A stretch of 7,339 nt of DNA from Pedobacter sp. UBA2067. Lineage in GTDB: Bacteria > Bacteroidota > Bacteroidia > Sphingobacteriales > Sphingobacteriaceae. Location: contig DDAD01000157.1 of NCBI GenBank assembly GCA_002333205.1, positions 190,336-197,674 on the forward strand. The letters are read 5' to 3'. Positions 1 through 6,510 of the stretch are shown here, piece after piece (position 1 is the first letter of the stretch; the number at the start of each line of letters is the position of its first letter). Below the pieces are notes generated by a model that saw only the letters and a program-made list of their open reading frames with translations, did not search any database and had not been told where the DNA came from. The position numbers and the translations under genes were made by a program.

Positions 1-635
1 CCTTGATTAAGTTTATTTGCGCTGAACTGCCAAACACCGCCTACAGAGTCTAGCAGGTTACAATTGCTTATACCGCGACCTGATGCATCGGTGCAAGTTT
101 CATCATAAGAGCCAATGGCAACATACAAGTTGTTATTCCCATCAAGCACCAGTGCTTTCGCGTTATCTCTTCCCTTGTCCACCAGGCCCTGAACAATCAA
201 ATCTGCCTTAGCCGTATCCAGTACTTGTCCCTGGTCATTCAATTGATACCTGTAAACGTTGGTGTTAGAAGATGAATACAACGTGTTCCCTTGAATGCGG
301 ATACCAGTACCTGGATAATTACCGAAACCCATGGTTTTATCCATCTTTCCATCATGATCCGTATCGCTTAAAAAAAGGATACCTTTTCCATCTTTCACTG
401 CGCCAAGCTTTACATAGATATCGCCATTTTTGTTCAGCGCAAGATGACGAACTTTGCCAACGGAATCCGCTACAACACTCGCTGAAAAGCCCTGTGGAAG
501 TACAAGTGCCTGTGCGGCACTATCAGCCATGGTACTTAAAGTGGTTTGTTTTTCTGGATTTTGACAGCTGGTTAAAAGCTGGACACACAGCAGGAAGGCA
601 CAGCCTGGTTTAAAGTAGTTTGCGATATTATTCAT
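1..635 (-). CDS. Lipoprotein, PQQ-dependent sugar/sorbosone dehydrogenase-like beta-propeller (N-terminal part, runs off left edge)
   Basis: The minus-strand frame is open from ATG at 635 to the window edge, giving 211 complete codons. The N-terminus is a lipoprotein signal peptide: a hydrophobic stretch (residues 11-22) leads to a lipobox L21-T22-S23-C24, so the mature protein should be lipidated at Cys24 and membrane-anchored. From about residue 45 it resembles the sorbosone/soluble glucose dehydrogenase family: LPQGF opening, RHLALNKNGDIYVKL blade (63-77), a DTDHDGKMD calcium-loop-like motif (91-99), GTGIRI (109-114), a VYRY strand, and later two Cys (181 and 192) before GGVWQFSAN, as in family members. 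Family proteins oxidise sugars or aldoses with PQQ; whether this one binds PQQ cannot be judged because the C-terminal half is outside the window. No clear ribosome binding site precedes the ATG, which is common in Bacteroidota. The fold call is fairly secure, the substrate unknown. Confidence 0.82.
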   Translation of the reverse strand, partial: MNNIANYFKPGCAFLLCVQLLTSCQNPEKQTTLSTMADSAAQALVLPQGFSASVVADSVGKVRHLALNKNGDIYVKLGAVKDGKGILFLSDTDHDGKMDKTMGFGNYPGTGIRIQGNTLYSSSNTNVYRYQLNDQGQVLDTAKADLIVQGLVDKGRDNAKALVLDGNNNLYVAIGSYDETCTDASGRGISNCNLLDSVGGVWQFSANKLNQ

Positions 636-748
636 GAGTTGTTGTTGAGGAAATTTTAACTTTCCGTTAGCTGTGTTAAGTTAAGACATGCAAAAGAAAT
701 TAAGCATAAAGGATACAAATTGTTACATAAAGGCAAAAAGCTAAGGTT

Positions 749-824
749 CTGGTTCGTCCGCTGAGCGGCTGTTCTTCGCCTCTTCGCCGCCTATTGTTCG
801 CCTATGTTTCGCCTCAGGCCGAAG
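749..824. repeat. Cluster of TTCGCC motifs in the leader of the DUF6266 gene
   Basis: TTCGCC occurs four times in 39 bp, at 775-780, 783-788, 797-802 and 808-813, after a related TTCGTCC at 753-759. The last two lie in near-identical 12-mers, CTATTGTTCGCC (791-802) and CTATGTTTCGCC (802-813). A hyphenated palindrome CCGCT-G-AGCGG sits at 758-768, and TTCTTCGCCT (772-781) is nearly complementary to AGGCCGAAGAA (816-826). The cluster lies in a 286-bp gap with no convincing gene and about 110 bp upstream of the DUF6266 start. Its function is unknown; it may be a protein-binding array, a structured leader or a degenerate repeat element. Confidence 0.6.
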
Positions 825-826
825 AA

Positions 827-845
827 AAGGTGCTGGAAACACCTT
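827..845. other. Small hairpin in the DUF6266 leader
   Basis: AAGGTG (827-832) and CACCTT (840-845) form a perfect 6-bp stem around a 7-base loop. It is not followed by a T-run, so it does not read as a terminator for the plus strand. It adds to the secondary structure of the leader just after the TTCGCC cluster. It could be chance. Confidence 0.3.
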
Positions 846-921
846 CAAGAACTAAACCTTAAACAAACTTGCTGGAGATGCAATCTTTGTTTATCTTGAT
901 GCTTCACTTAACGCAATCATA

Positions 922-1566
922 ATGGCAATCATAAAAAAAGGCATACTCGGCCCCATTGAAGGACCGGTATCGCAAGTCACTGGCTATATCCGCCTCGGTG
1001 TACCCGTAATTCGAAAGAAGCGGGAAATTGACCCCAACAGACCCCGCAGCGAAAAACAAATCGCAACAAACAACCGCTTCAGCTTCGCAATGAAGTTCGT
1101 TAAGCCTGCAACCCCATTTCTCAATGTTGGATTTTCGCTAGAACGCGAAGAGGGACAAACGGCGCATAACGTGGCGGTGTCGAAAGTCTTAAGTGCTGTT
1201 GCTGGGGTAAACCCCGACTTCCAGCTCAGGTATGAAGATCTCCTGGTTGCAGCTGGCCAGCTGCAGGAAGCGTTAAATCCGCGGGTGGAAATGACTACTT
1301 CGCGAACCTTACGCTTCTCCTGGGAACAGCCGGAAAAGCAAACTTATGTACGCAGCCAGGATCAGGCCATGCTGCTCGCCTACATGCCGGAAGAAGAAGT
1401 AGCATTCTATATCACCAGCGGGGCACGGCGAAATGCAGGACAAGATCTGTTGGAAGTATGTTCGGGCAAACCCGGACAAGTGTTTGAAACGTATATTGCC
1501 TTCATCTCGGACGACCGTAAAAAGATCTCTAAAAGCACCTACACCGGGCAGATCGTAATCGCATAA
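922..1566 (+). CDS. DUF6266 family protein
   Basis: This 214-residue protein has the usual length and signature of DUF6266, a family of unknown function that is essentially limited to Bacteroidota. The signs are an N-terminal MAIIKKGILGPIEGPV segment (Gly-rich, 1-16), a basic patch RKKREIDPNRPRSEKQ (31-46) where relatives have a conserved N-P-R-T/S-like element, and an FVKPATPFLNVGF stretch (59-71). There is no signal peptide or membrane segment, so it is probably cytoplasmic or carried by another system. The C-terminal half is beta-rich, with a TYTGQIVIA ending. The start at 922 is the only in-frame ATG near the conserved N-terminus. The gene stands alone, with an unusual repeat-bearing leader upstream and a shared terminator downstream. 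Its coding sequence looks richer in G and C than its neighbours. I do not assign a function. Confidence 0.85.
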   Translation: MAIIKKGILGPIEGPVSQVTGYIRLGVPVIRKKREIDPNRPRSEKQIATNNRFSFAMKFVKPATPFLNVGFSLEREEGQTAHNVAVSKVLSAVAGVNPDFQLRYEDLLVAAGQLQEALNPRVEMTTSRTLRFSWEQPEKQTYVRSQDQAMLLAYMPEEEVAFYITSGARRNAGQDLLEVCSGKPGQVFETYIAFISDDRKKISKSTYTGQIVIA

Positions 1567-1591
1567 TTACCAGAAAGGCAAGGCAAATAAA

Positions 1592-1621
1592 AAGGGCTGA
1601 TCAACCAAATGATCAGCCCTT
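1592..1621. terminator. Bidirectional intrinsic terminator between convergent genes
   Basis: AAGGGCTGATCA (1592-1603) pairs perfectly with TGATCAGCCCTT (1610-1621) around a 6-base loop. On the minus strand the stem is followed at once by TTTTTATTT (1593-1585), a good U-tract, so it should efficiently end the TlpA-like transcript coming from 2844. On the plus strand the sequence after the stem is T-rich but interrupted, giving a weaker terminator for the DUF6266 gene that stops 25 bp earlier. Confidence 0.9.
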
Positions 1622-1641
1622 CTACTATCTTTTATGTACGA

Positions 1642-2844
1642 CTAAGATTTAGCCTTCTTTGCTTTAGAAGCTTTTGCAGCCGGAGCGGCGGAAGTAGCAG
1701 CAGTTGCAGCTGCAGTGTTCGCACCTAGAAGTTCAGCAAGCTTAGTTTGCAAAGCCTCTTCTCTTAAGTTTCTGGCAACGATTTTACCTGTTGGATCTAC
1801 CAGGAAGTTGAAAGGAATTGCCTGCACACCATACATCTTTGAAGCTTCATTGTCGAAATACTTCAAGTCTGAAACATGACTCCAGGTTAAGCCATCATCC
1901 TGAATCGCTTTCATCCAGGCTTCTTTCCCATCCGGACGGTCTAAAGACACGCCCAGCACCGTGAAGTTCTTGTCTTTGTAGGTGTTATAAGCTTTTACCA
2001 CGTTCGGGTTTTCACGACGACAAGGGCCGCACCAGGAAGCCCAGAAATCAACCAGCACATACTTACCTTTAAAGTCGGAAAGTTTGATTGGCTTGCCACT
2101 TGGATCATTTTGCGTAAAGTCTGTCGCCATGGTACCTACCTGCGATTTCTTTGCACCATCAATTGCAGTTTGAATGCTTTTTCCAAGTGGAGTCGCTTTC
2201 AGTTCCGGAGAAAACTTGTTGAAAGCAGGTTCAGCAGTAGTTGGATCAATATCATAGCCTAATACCGAACGGAAGGCATTCAGTGCTACGTAAGAGTTTC
2301 TATTGCCATCGATGAACGTCTGACTCAAGTCCTGCATTTCTTTTTCAATGGCGTTAGAACGTGCATATACGGTTTCCATATAACCTTCGCTCTTGCGCTC
2401 TTCATCGGTTTTTGAAGAAAATTCAGCCTGCAAGGCTTCCATCTTTGCCACCGTAGGTTTTAGTAAGGCAGCAAGTTTAGCATTGTCTTCATTTATCGGG
2501 GAGCCAGTGATCACCGCATTTTTCACGGAATCTTTAGCAGAAATGGTGATGTTTTTATTCTCGATGTAAAATCCAAGCACATCTAAGGGCGTTTTAGTCG
2601 CAGTTGCTTGTGCATGTTTTAACCTGATGTTTGCACTCACTGGCATTTCCACCTGTCCTTTGAAGCTGAAAGCACCGTTAACAATATTAGTAGAGTCAGC
2701 GAACTGACCGGCTGGGGTTCTATAGATCAGATAAGCTTTAGCTGGAGCATTTAATGCGCCTACTTTACCATTGATGGTGAAGCCCTGCTGCGCCATTGCA
2801 GCAAAAGGCAATATCATGGCAGCAGATAGAATGATTTTTTTCAT
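1642..2844 (-). CDS. TlpA-family thioredoxin-like disulfide reductase with N-terminal DUF4369-like region
   Basis: The 400-residue protein begins with a signal peptide (about 1-18, cleavage likely after A-M-A), so it acts in the periplasm, possibly anchored elsewhere. Residues about 20-115 form a beta-rich DUF4369-like region (FTINGKVG, GAFSFKGQVEMP, FYIENKNITISAKDS) as in many Bacteroidota thioredoxin-like proteins. A helical linker covers about 120-190. A TlpA/AhpC-TSA domain follows at about 235-375, with the redox motif W271-C272-G273-P274-C275 and the cis-proline loop QAIPFNFLVD (P344). Family members reduce or isomerise disulfides of exported proteins; the partner is not evident here. 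The last 25 residues (376-400) are an Ala/Thr/Lys low-complexity tail ending KASKAKKAKS, outside the fold. The gene has its own promoter-like element and ends at a strong hairpin. The ATG at 2844 places the signal peptide correctly. Confidence 0.93.
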   Translation of the reverse strand: MKKIILSAAMILPFAAMAQQGFTINGKVGALNAPAKAYLIYRTPAGQFADSTNIVNGAFSFKGQVEMPVSANIRLKHAQATATKTPLDVLGFYIENKNITISAKDSVKNAVITGSPINEDNAKLAALLKPTVAKMEALQAEFSSKTDEERKSEGYMETVYARSNAIEKEMQDLSQTFIDGNRNSYVALNAFRSVLGYDIDPTTAEPAFNKFSPELKATPLGKSIQTAIDGAKKSQVGTMATDFTQNDPSGKPIKLSDFKGKYVLVDFWASWCGPCRRENPNVVKAYNTYKDKNFTVLGVSLDRPDGKEAWMKAIQDDGLTWSHVSDLKYFDNEASKMYGVQAIPFNFLVDPTGKIVARNLREEALQTKLAELLGANTAAATAATSAAPAAKASKAKKAKS

Positions 2845-2887
2845 TGATTGTAATTTGGTTGGTGTTAATTAGATCGCGTTAGCTTAT

Positions 2888-2895
2888 CAAATATA
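2888..2895 (-). promoter_or_regulatory. Candidate Bacteroidota -7 promoter element for the TlpA-like gene
   Basis: On the minus strand 2895-2888 reads TATATTTG, an exact match to the Bacteroidota TAnnTTTG -7 consensus. A start about 7 bases further on would leave a leader of roughly 35 nt before the ATG at 2844. No good TTTG-type -33 element is visible at the expected distance. The element lies in a near-palindrome (ATCAAATAT...ATATTGAT, 2887-2904), which could also bind a regulator. Confidence 0.45.
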
Positions 2896-2966
2896 AAATA
2901 TTGATAACACCTTAACGATTCTTTGCCAGTAAAATTACAATCGCAGCATAGCCTGCTTAGAAGGGC

Positions 2967-4148
2967 TTAAAGCAACTTCTGGTAGGTGCGCCACCAAAGA
3001 TCAGGCATTTCGCCATTTACAGCCATGGTGTAATCCTCATATCTGCAGGGCACCAGGTGATAGCGCTCATTCTTGGACACTCCTGTAGGATATGGCACCT
3101 GCATCCACCAGCGGTCAGACTTCTTGCTTTTTACAAACAGCATCTCCCCTGTTCCATCGCTCAAAGTCGTGCGGTAGGTAATATATTGCGACTTCGGACT
3201 TAATGGAAAATCTTTCTTACGGTTGTAAAATCCGTCTACGAAATACCAGACAATCTGTGCGAGTAAGAGTGCGGTCTGACTGTTATTATCATAAGCAGGG
3301 TTGAACTCATAAAAACCGATCGAAGTCAGCTTGTCGTTCATTCCCGCATAACGGGCAATTCTGCAAGCCTGTTCGCCATAGAAGCCGTTCGGGGTGGCAT
3401 TTGCATTGGCTCCAGCATCGGATGATCGGATAGCGGATACATCAAAGCTGATCATATTGGAGTTCCGGATGATCGGTTCTGTCAGACTAATATCGGTTGC
3501 AAATTCTCCAAGGCGATGTGCGTCGAAGTATAACTTGCTCATCACTTTAAGGCTTTCCTGATTAACGAAGTAGGTCTGATACCCCAGGTTGCTGAAGTTA
3601 AAAAGGTAGTTTGGCTGATGTAAGAATATCTTATTTAAGTAGGTATCAGAACGGGTGGCAATGCCCTCTTCGTCATCTTCGTCGAGGTCGAACTTGTTAT
3701 CGACCACCACCAGATCAACCTTTTGCTCCAGGGTTTCATAAGCCAGGTACTGCGGGTAAGTAAGGTCTTGCCCACCCCCAATGATTACTGGGAGGATGTT
3801 CAGCTTCATCAGCTCGGAGACGGCCATTTTCACTGCAATGTAGGTGTCGGAGATGGCTGCACCGGCTTTAATGTTTCCAAGGTCGATGATCTTACATTGA
3901 AAATCACCCTCATTTAAGAGGTAAAATTGTTCACGGAAGGCATTAGGCCCCAGTGAACAGCCACTATTGTTGACGGATGCTCGATCGTCCTGCACACCAA
4001 TGATGGCAATATCATAGGCATTCTCTTCCAGCTCAGGAAACCTGTCGGTATAAAAACTGGCTTTCATGCCCAGCTGACTGGTCAGGAAGCCGTTTTTAGG
4101 GCTAAGTTCTTCCAATGATAACGGAGAAAAGAAGTCGGAAAGGCTCAT
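2967..4148 (-). CDS. Arginase/formimidoylglutamase-fold protein with degenerate metal site (probable pseudo-ureohydrolase)
   Basis: With the ATG at 4148 the protein has 393 residues. A TTG nine bases upstream (4157) would add three residues but lies inside the intergenic palindrome, so ATG is preferred. The ureohydrolase fold is recognisable: YDIAIIGVQDD (45-55), NSGCSLGPNAFREQFYLL (61-78), the first metal motif position as GGGQD (124-128), VVVDNKFDLDEDD (148-159), SFDVSAIRSSDAG (234-246) and FYEFNPAYD (279-287). In active enzymes these read GG(D/G)H, DAHxD and DxD. Here the first His is Gln127, the DAHxD His is Lys152, and the second Asp of DxD is Ser238, while Asp150, Asp154, Asp236 and Glu281 remain. 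A two-manganese centre is therefore unlikely. About 85 Trp/Tyr-rich residues form a C-terminal extension beyond the ureohydrolase core. Automated annotation as formimidoylglutamase would be misleading. It is transcribed divergently from the SDR/SerB-like operon. Confidence 0.85.
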   Translation of the reverse strand: MSLSDFFSPLSLEELSPKNGFLTSQLGMKASFYTDRFPELEENAYDIAIIGVQDDRASVNNSGCSLGPNAFREQFYLLNEGDFQCKIIDLGNIKAGAAISDTYIAVKMAVSELMKLNILPVIIGGGQDLTYPQYLAYETLEQKVDLVVVDNKFDLDEDDEEGIATRSDTYLNKIFLHQPNYLFNFSNLGYQTYFVNQESLKVMSKLYFDAHRLGEFATDISLTEPIIRNSNMISFDVSAIRSSDAGANANATPNGFYGEQACRIARYAGMNDKLTSIGFYEFNPAYDNNSQTALLLAQIVWYFVDGFYNRKKDFPLSPKSQYITYRTTLSDGTGEMLFVKSKKSDRWWMQVPYPTGVSKNERYHLVPCRYEDYTMAVNGEMPDLWWRTYQKLL

Positions 4149-4153
4149 AAATG

Positions 4154-4197
4154 TCAATATGTGGGCTCAAATATCTATTTTTGAGCCCACATATTGA
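4154..4197. promoter_or_regulatory. Perfect 18-bp-arm palindrome with promoter-like cores, shared divergent control region
   Basis: TCAATATGTGGGCTCAAA (4154-4171) is the exact reverse complement of 4180-4197, with an 8-bp AT-rich spacer. It fills most of the 71-bp gap between the divergent starts at 4148 and 4220. On the plus strand TATTTTTG (4176-4183) fits the TAnnTTTG -7 consensus. On the minus strand GATATTTG (4175-4168) fits at all but one position. Predicted transcription starts fall within the arms (about 4190 and 4161), leaving leaders of about 30 and 13 nt, so neither transcript would carry the whole hairpin. This suits a DNA operator controlling both directions better than an RNA structure. 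No -33 element is clear on either strand. Confidence 0.6.
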
Positions 4198-4219
4198 TGC
4201 ACAACCTTAAATTAATGAA

Positions 4220-5194
4220 ATGATCCTGATCACTGGTGCCACCGGATTTTTGGGCGCTGAACTGACCCAACAGTTAACATCGCAAGGACTCCGGGTGCGT
4301 GCTTTAAAACGCGAAACAGGAAAAATCCCCGATCTTCTGAAAGGGAATACAAACATTGAATGGTTTGAGGCAGACATCAATGATCTGGCAACCCTGGAAG
4401 AGGCGTTTGAAGGTGTTGATCAGGTTTACCATTGTGCTGCGGTCGTTTCCTTCGACCCGAAAGATAAAGCCAGAATGATTCACGTTAATATAGAGGGTAC
4501 GAGTAATGTCGTTAACCTCTGCGTGGAATATGCTGCGCGGTTGGTACATGTAAGCTCGGTGGCTGCCTTGGGAGAGCCAAAAAAGGGGGCTGAAATTACG
4601 GAAGACGATTACTGGGAATACAGTCCCCATGTCCATACTTATGCCATCTCTAAATACGAAAGTGAGATGGAAGTCTGGCGTGGCATTTCCGAAGGCCTGG
4701 ATGCTGTTATTGTGAATCCTTCTGTGATTATTGGTGCCAATGCGGGTCATCAGGGTAGCGGCGCTTTATTTAAGCTGGTTCAAGATGGGCTGTCTTTTTA
4801 TACAAATGGTTCTACCGGTCTGGTAGATGTAAGTGATGTGGCCAGGAGCATGATTCTGCTCATGGACAGCGAACAGCAGGCTGAGCGGTTCACCATATCG
4901 GCAGCTAACCTGAGTTACAAAGAACTGTTTACCACAATTGCCAGGGGTTTTGGCATGAAAGCACCAACACGGGAAGCGAAACCCTGGATGCTGGGCATCG
5001 CCTGGCGTGCCGCAAGCATCGCCTCTCTATTTACCGGCAGGTCTTTCGGCCTCACCAGCGATACTGCGAAGAGTAGCACGAGCTACAGTTATTACAGCAA
5101 TTCAAAAATAAAAAATACGATAGGCATCGCATTCAAACCGCTGGAGCAAAGCATCTCTGAGGTTTGTGCTGCATTGACAAAAAACAATCCATGA
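4220..5194 (+). CDS. NAD(P)-dependent epimerase/dehydratase-like extended SDR
   Basis: A 324-residue extended short-chain dehydrogenase/reductase. The Rossmann motif TGATGFLG (5-12) is at the N-terminus, followed by D52 in the ADIND segment, HCAAVV (71-76), the catalytic serine region HVSSVAALG (110-118) and the Y141-x3-K145 pair. Basic residues after the second strand (R27, K30, R31) and the lack of an acidic residue there favour NADP(H) over NAD(H). The overall look is of the dihydroflavonol-4-reductase/epimerase-like branch, but the C-terminal substrate region does not let me name a substrate. There is no signal peptide, so it is cytoplasmic. It is the first gene of an operon: its TGA overlaps the ATG of the phosphatase fusion gene in an ATGA arrangement, implying translational coupling. 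Transcription probably starts in the palindrome upstream. Confidence 0.9.
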   Translation: MILITGATGFLGAELTQQLTSQGLRVRALKRETGKIPDLLKGNTNIEWFEADINDLATLEEAFEGVDQVYHCAAVVSFDPKDKARMIHVNIEGTSNVVNLCVEYAARLVHVSSVAALGEPKKGAEITEDDYWEYSPHVHTYAISKYESEMEVWRGISEGLDAVIVNPSVIIGANAGHQGSGALFKLVQDGLSFYTNGSTGLVDVSDVARSMILLMDSEQQAERFTISAANLSYKELFTTIARGFGMKAPTREAKPWMLGIAWRAASIASLFTGRSFGLTSDTAKSSTSYSYYSNSKIKNTIGIAFKPLEQSISEVCAALTKNNP

Positions 5195-6486
5195 CACCTA
5201 AAAACTACTACATCATTGATTTCGATAGCACCTTTACACAGGTAGAAGCGCTGGATGAAATGGCTAAGATCTCCCTTAAAAATCATCCGCAAAAAGAAGA
5301 GATCTTAAAGCAGATTGAGGATTATACAAACCTTGCCATGGAGGGTAAGTTGTCATTCACGGAAAGTCTTGCGGCACGTGTACGCCTGCTTAACGCCAAT
5401 CAGGATCATTTGAAGCAGTTGATTACGCGTTTGAAAAAGAAGGTATCCGCCTCTTTCTCGCGCAATGCGGAGTTTTTCAGGAATCATGCAGATGAGGTCC
5501 TGATCGTTTCAGGTGGATTTAAAGAGTTTATCACCCCGGTGGTGAGCCAATATCATATTAAGAAAGAAAATATTTACGCCAATACTTTCGTGACCAATGA
5601 GGAAGGTCAGATCGTTGATTATGATCATAACAATCCGCTAAGTGAGGAAGGTGGAAAGGTAAAGTTACTGCAAGGCATGAAGCTGGAAGGTAATGTTTAT
5701 GGCATTGGTGATGGCTACTCTGATTTCCAGCTTCGAGAAAGCGGGTTGATCAAGAAGTTTTTCGCTTTTACGGAAAACATTGCCCGTGACAGTATCGTGA
5801 GCCGTGCCGATCACGTGACGCCAAGTTTCGATGAATTCCTGTACGTAAACAACTTACCGAGTGCCATATCTTACCCTAAAAACAGGATTCTCTGCCTGGT
5901 AATCGGTGATGTTCCTGAGGTAAGTATTAACATGCTGAAAAAGGATGGATTTTCAGTACGCCATAAAACAGACTTCGAAGAGAAGTATGTGGCTGATGTT
6001 CACATGGTGTTGCTTGCGGCGGATGAAAGAATTGATCCTGAAAAGCTTAAACGGGCGAACAAGCTGAAAACTATCGGTCATTTGGGTAAGGCGAAGTCCT
6101 TAGATTTAACGGCTTGTACAGCTATGGGCATTGTGGTTTTCGATAACCCAAGGAACAATCCCAGAAGTTCTTCTTTCATCCCGCAGCGCATGATCGATTT
6201 TATGAACACCGGTGCCACCTATTTAAGCGTGAACTTCCCGAACCTGCAGTTGCCAGCGATGGAGAAATCACATCGGTTAATTCACATCCACCAAAATGTT
6301 CCGGGCATCATGGCGCAGATTAACACCATCTTTGCTGCACACGATATTAATATTGTAGGGCAATTTCTAATGACGAATGCGCAGATTGGTTATGCGATTA
6401 CGGACATCAATGCGGAGTACGACAAGGAGTTATTCAAGTCGTTGAAGCAGATTGAACAGACGATCAAATTCAGAGTATTGTACTAG
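5191..6486 (+). CDS. SerB-like HAD phosphatase fused to a SerA remnant and an ACT domain (dehydrogenase core missing)
   Basis: The protein has 431 residues from the ATG at 5191, which overlaps the preceding stop by 4 bp; a TTG at 5164 is a less likely start. Residues 1 to about 215 are a phosphoserine-phosphatase-like HAD domain: D10-F-D12-S-T14 (nucleophile and acid), E19, S107-G-G-F, K156/K158 region, and GDGYSD (173-178). All catalytic motifs look intact. Residues about 229-325 resemble the first part of phosphoglycerate dehydrogenase's substrate-binding domain (SYPKNRILCL, LKTIGHLG, GIVVFDNP). The sequence then jumps near 323-335 to the end of that domain (RMIDFMNTGATYLSVNFPNLQLP, 333-355). 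The Rossmann NAD site and catalytic Arg/Glu/His segment, about 200 residues, are absent. Residues about 360-431 form an ACT domain (HIHQNVPGIMAQIN, INIVGQFL). Full-length SerB-SerA fusions of about 630 residues exist in Bacteroidota. I infer a phosphatase, possibly serine-regulated, without dehydrogenase activity. Confidence 0.88.
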   Translation: MTPKNYYIIDFDSTFTQVEALDEMAKISLKNHPQKEEILKQIEDYTNLAMEGKLSFTESLAARVRLLNANQDHLKQLITRLKKKVSASFSRNAEFFRNHADEVLIVSGGFKEFITPVVSQYHIKKENIYANTFVTNEEGQIVDYDHNNPLSEEGGKVKLLQGMKLEGNVYGIGDGYSDFQLRESGLIKKFFAFTENIARDSIVSRADHVTPSFDEFLYVNNLPSAISYPKNRILCLVIGDVPEVSINMLKKDGFSVRHKTDFEEKYVADVHMVLLAADERIDPEKLKRANKLKTIGHLGKAKSLDLTACTAMGIVVFDNPRNNPRSSSFIPQRMIDFMNTGATYLSVNFPNLQLPAMEKSHRLIHIHQNVPGIMAQINTIFAAHDINIVGQFLMTNAQIGYAITDINAEYDKELFKSLKQIEQTIKFRVLY

Positions 6487-6510
6487 GCGGATTGAGAAGA
6501 TTTTTGTTTA

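Noticed and set aside
272..613. Plus-strand open frame of 113 codons
   Set aside because: It lies antisense to the lipoprotein gene, whose signal peptide, lipobox and beta-propeller motifs are clear; the plus-strand product has no recognisable features.
1592..1621. Palindrome at 1592-1621 as an operator or mobile-element end
   Set aside because: Its place between two convergent stops and the T-tract on the minus strand explain it fully as a terminator.
3723..3917. Plus-strand open frame of 64 codons
   Set aside because: Antisense to the conserved ureohydrolase core, with no recognisable domain.
4149..4157. TTG at 4157 as start of the arginase-fold gene
   Set aside because: It lies in the palindrome and within a few bases of the predicted transcription start; the ATG at 4148 is the better start.
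4215..4223. Two-codon upstream frame ATG-AAA-TGA overlapping the SDR start
   Set aside because: It could in principle affect initiation at 4220, but such short combinations arise easily by chance and nothing else supports a regulatory role.
4304..4750. Minus-strand open frame of 148 codons
   Set aside because: Fully antisense to the SDR gene, which has all family motifs; no domain is visible in the minus-strand product.
5164..5190. TTG at 5164 as start of the phosphatase fusion gene
   Set aside because: The ATG at 5191 overlaps the upstream stop in the common ATGA coupling pattern and leaves a normal short N-terminus before the catalytic DFDST motif.
5092..5292. Minus-strand open frame of 66 codons
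   Set aside because: Antisense to the SDR/phosphatase junction, where both plus-strand genes are well supported.
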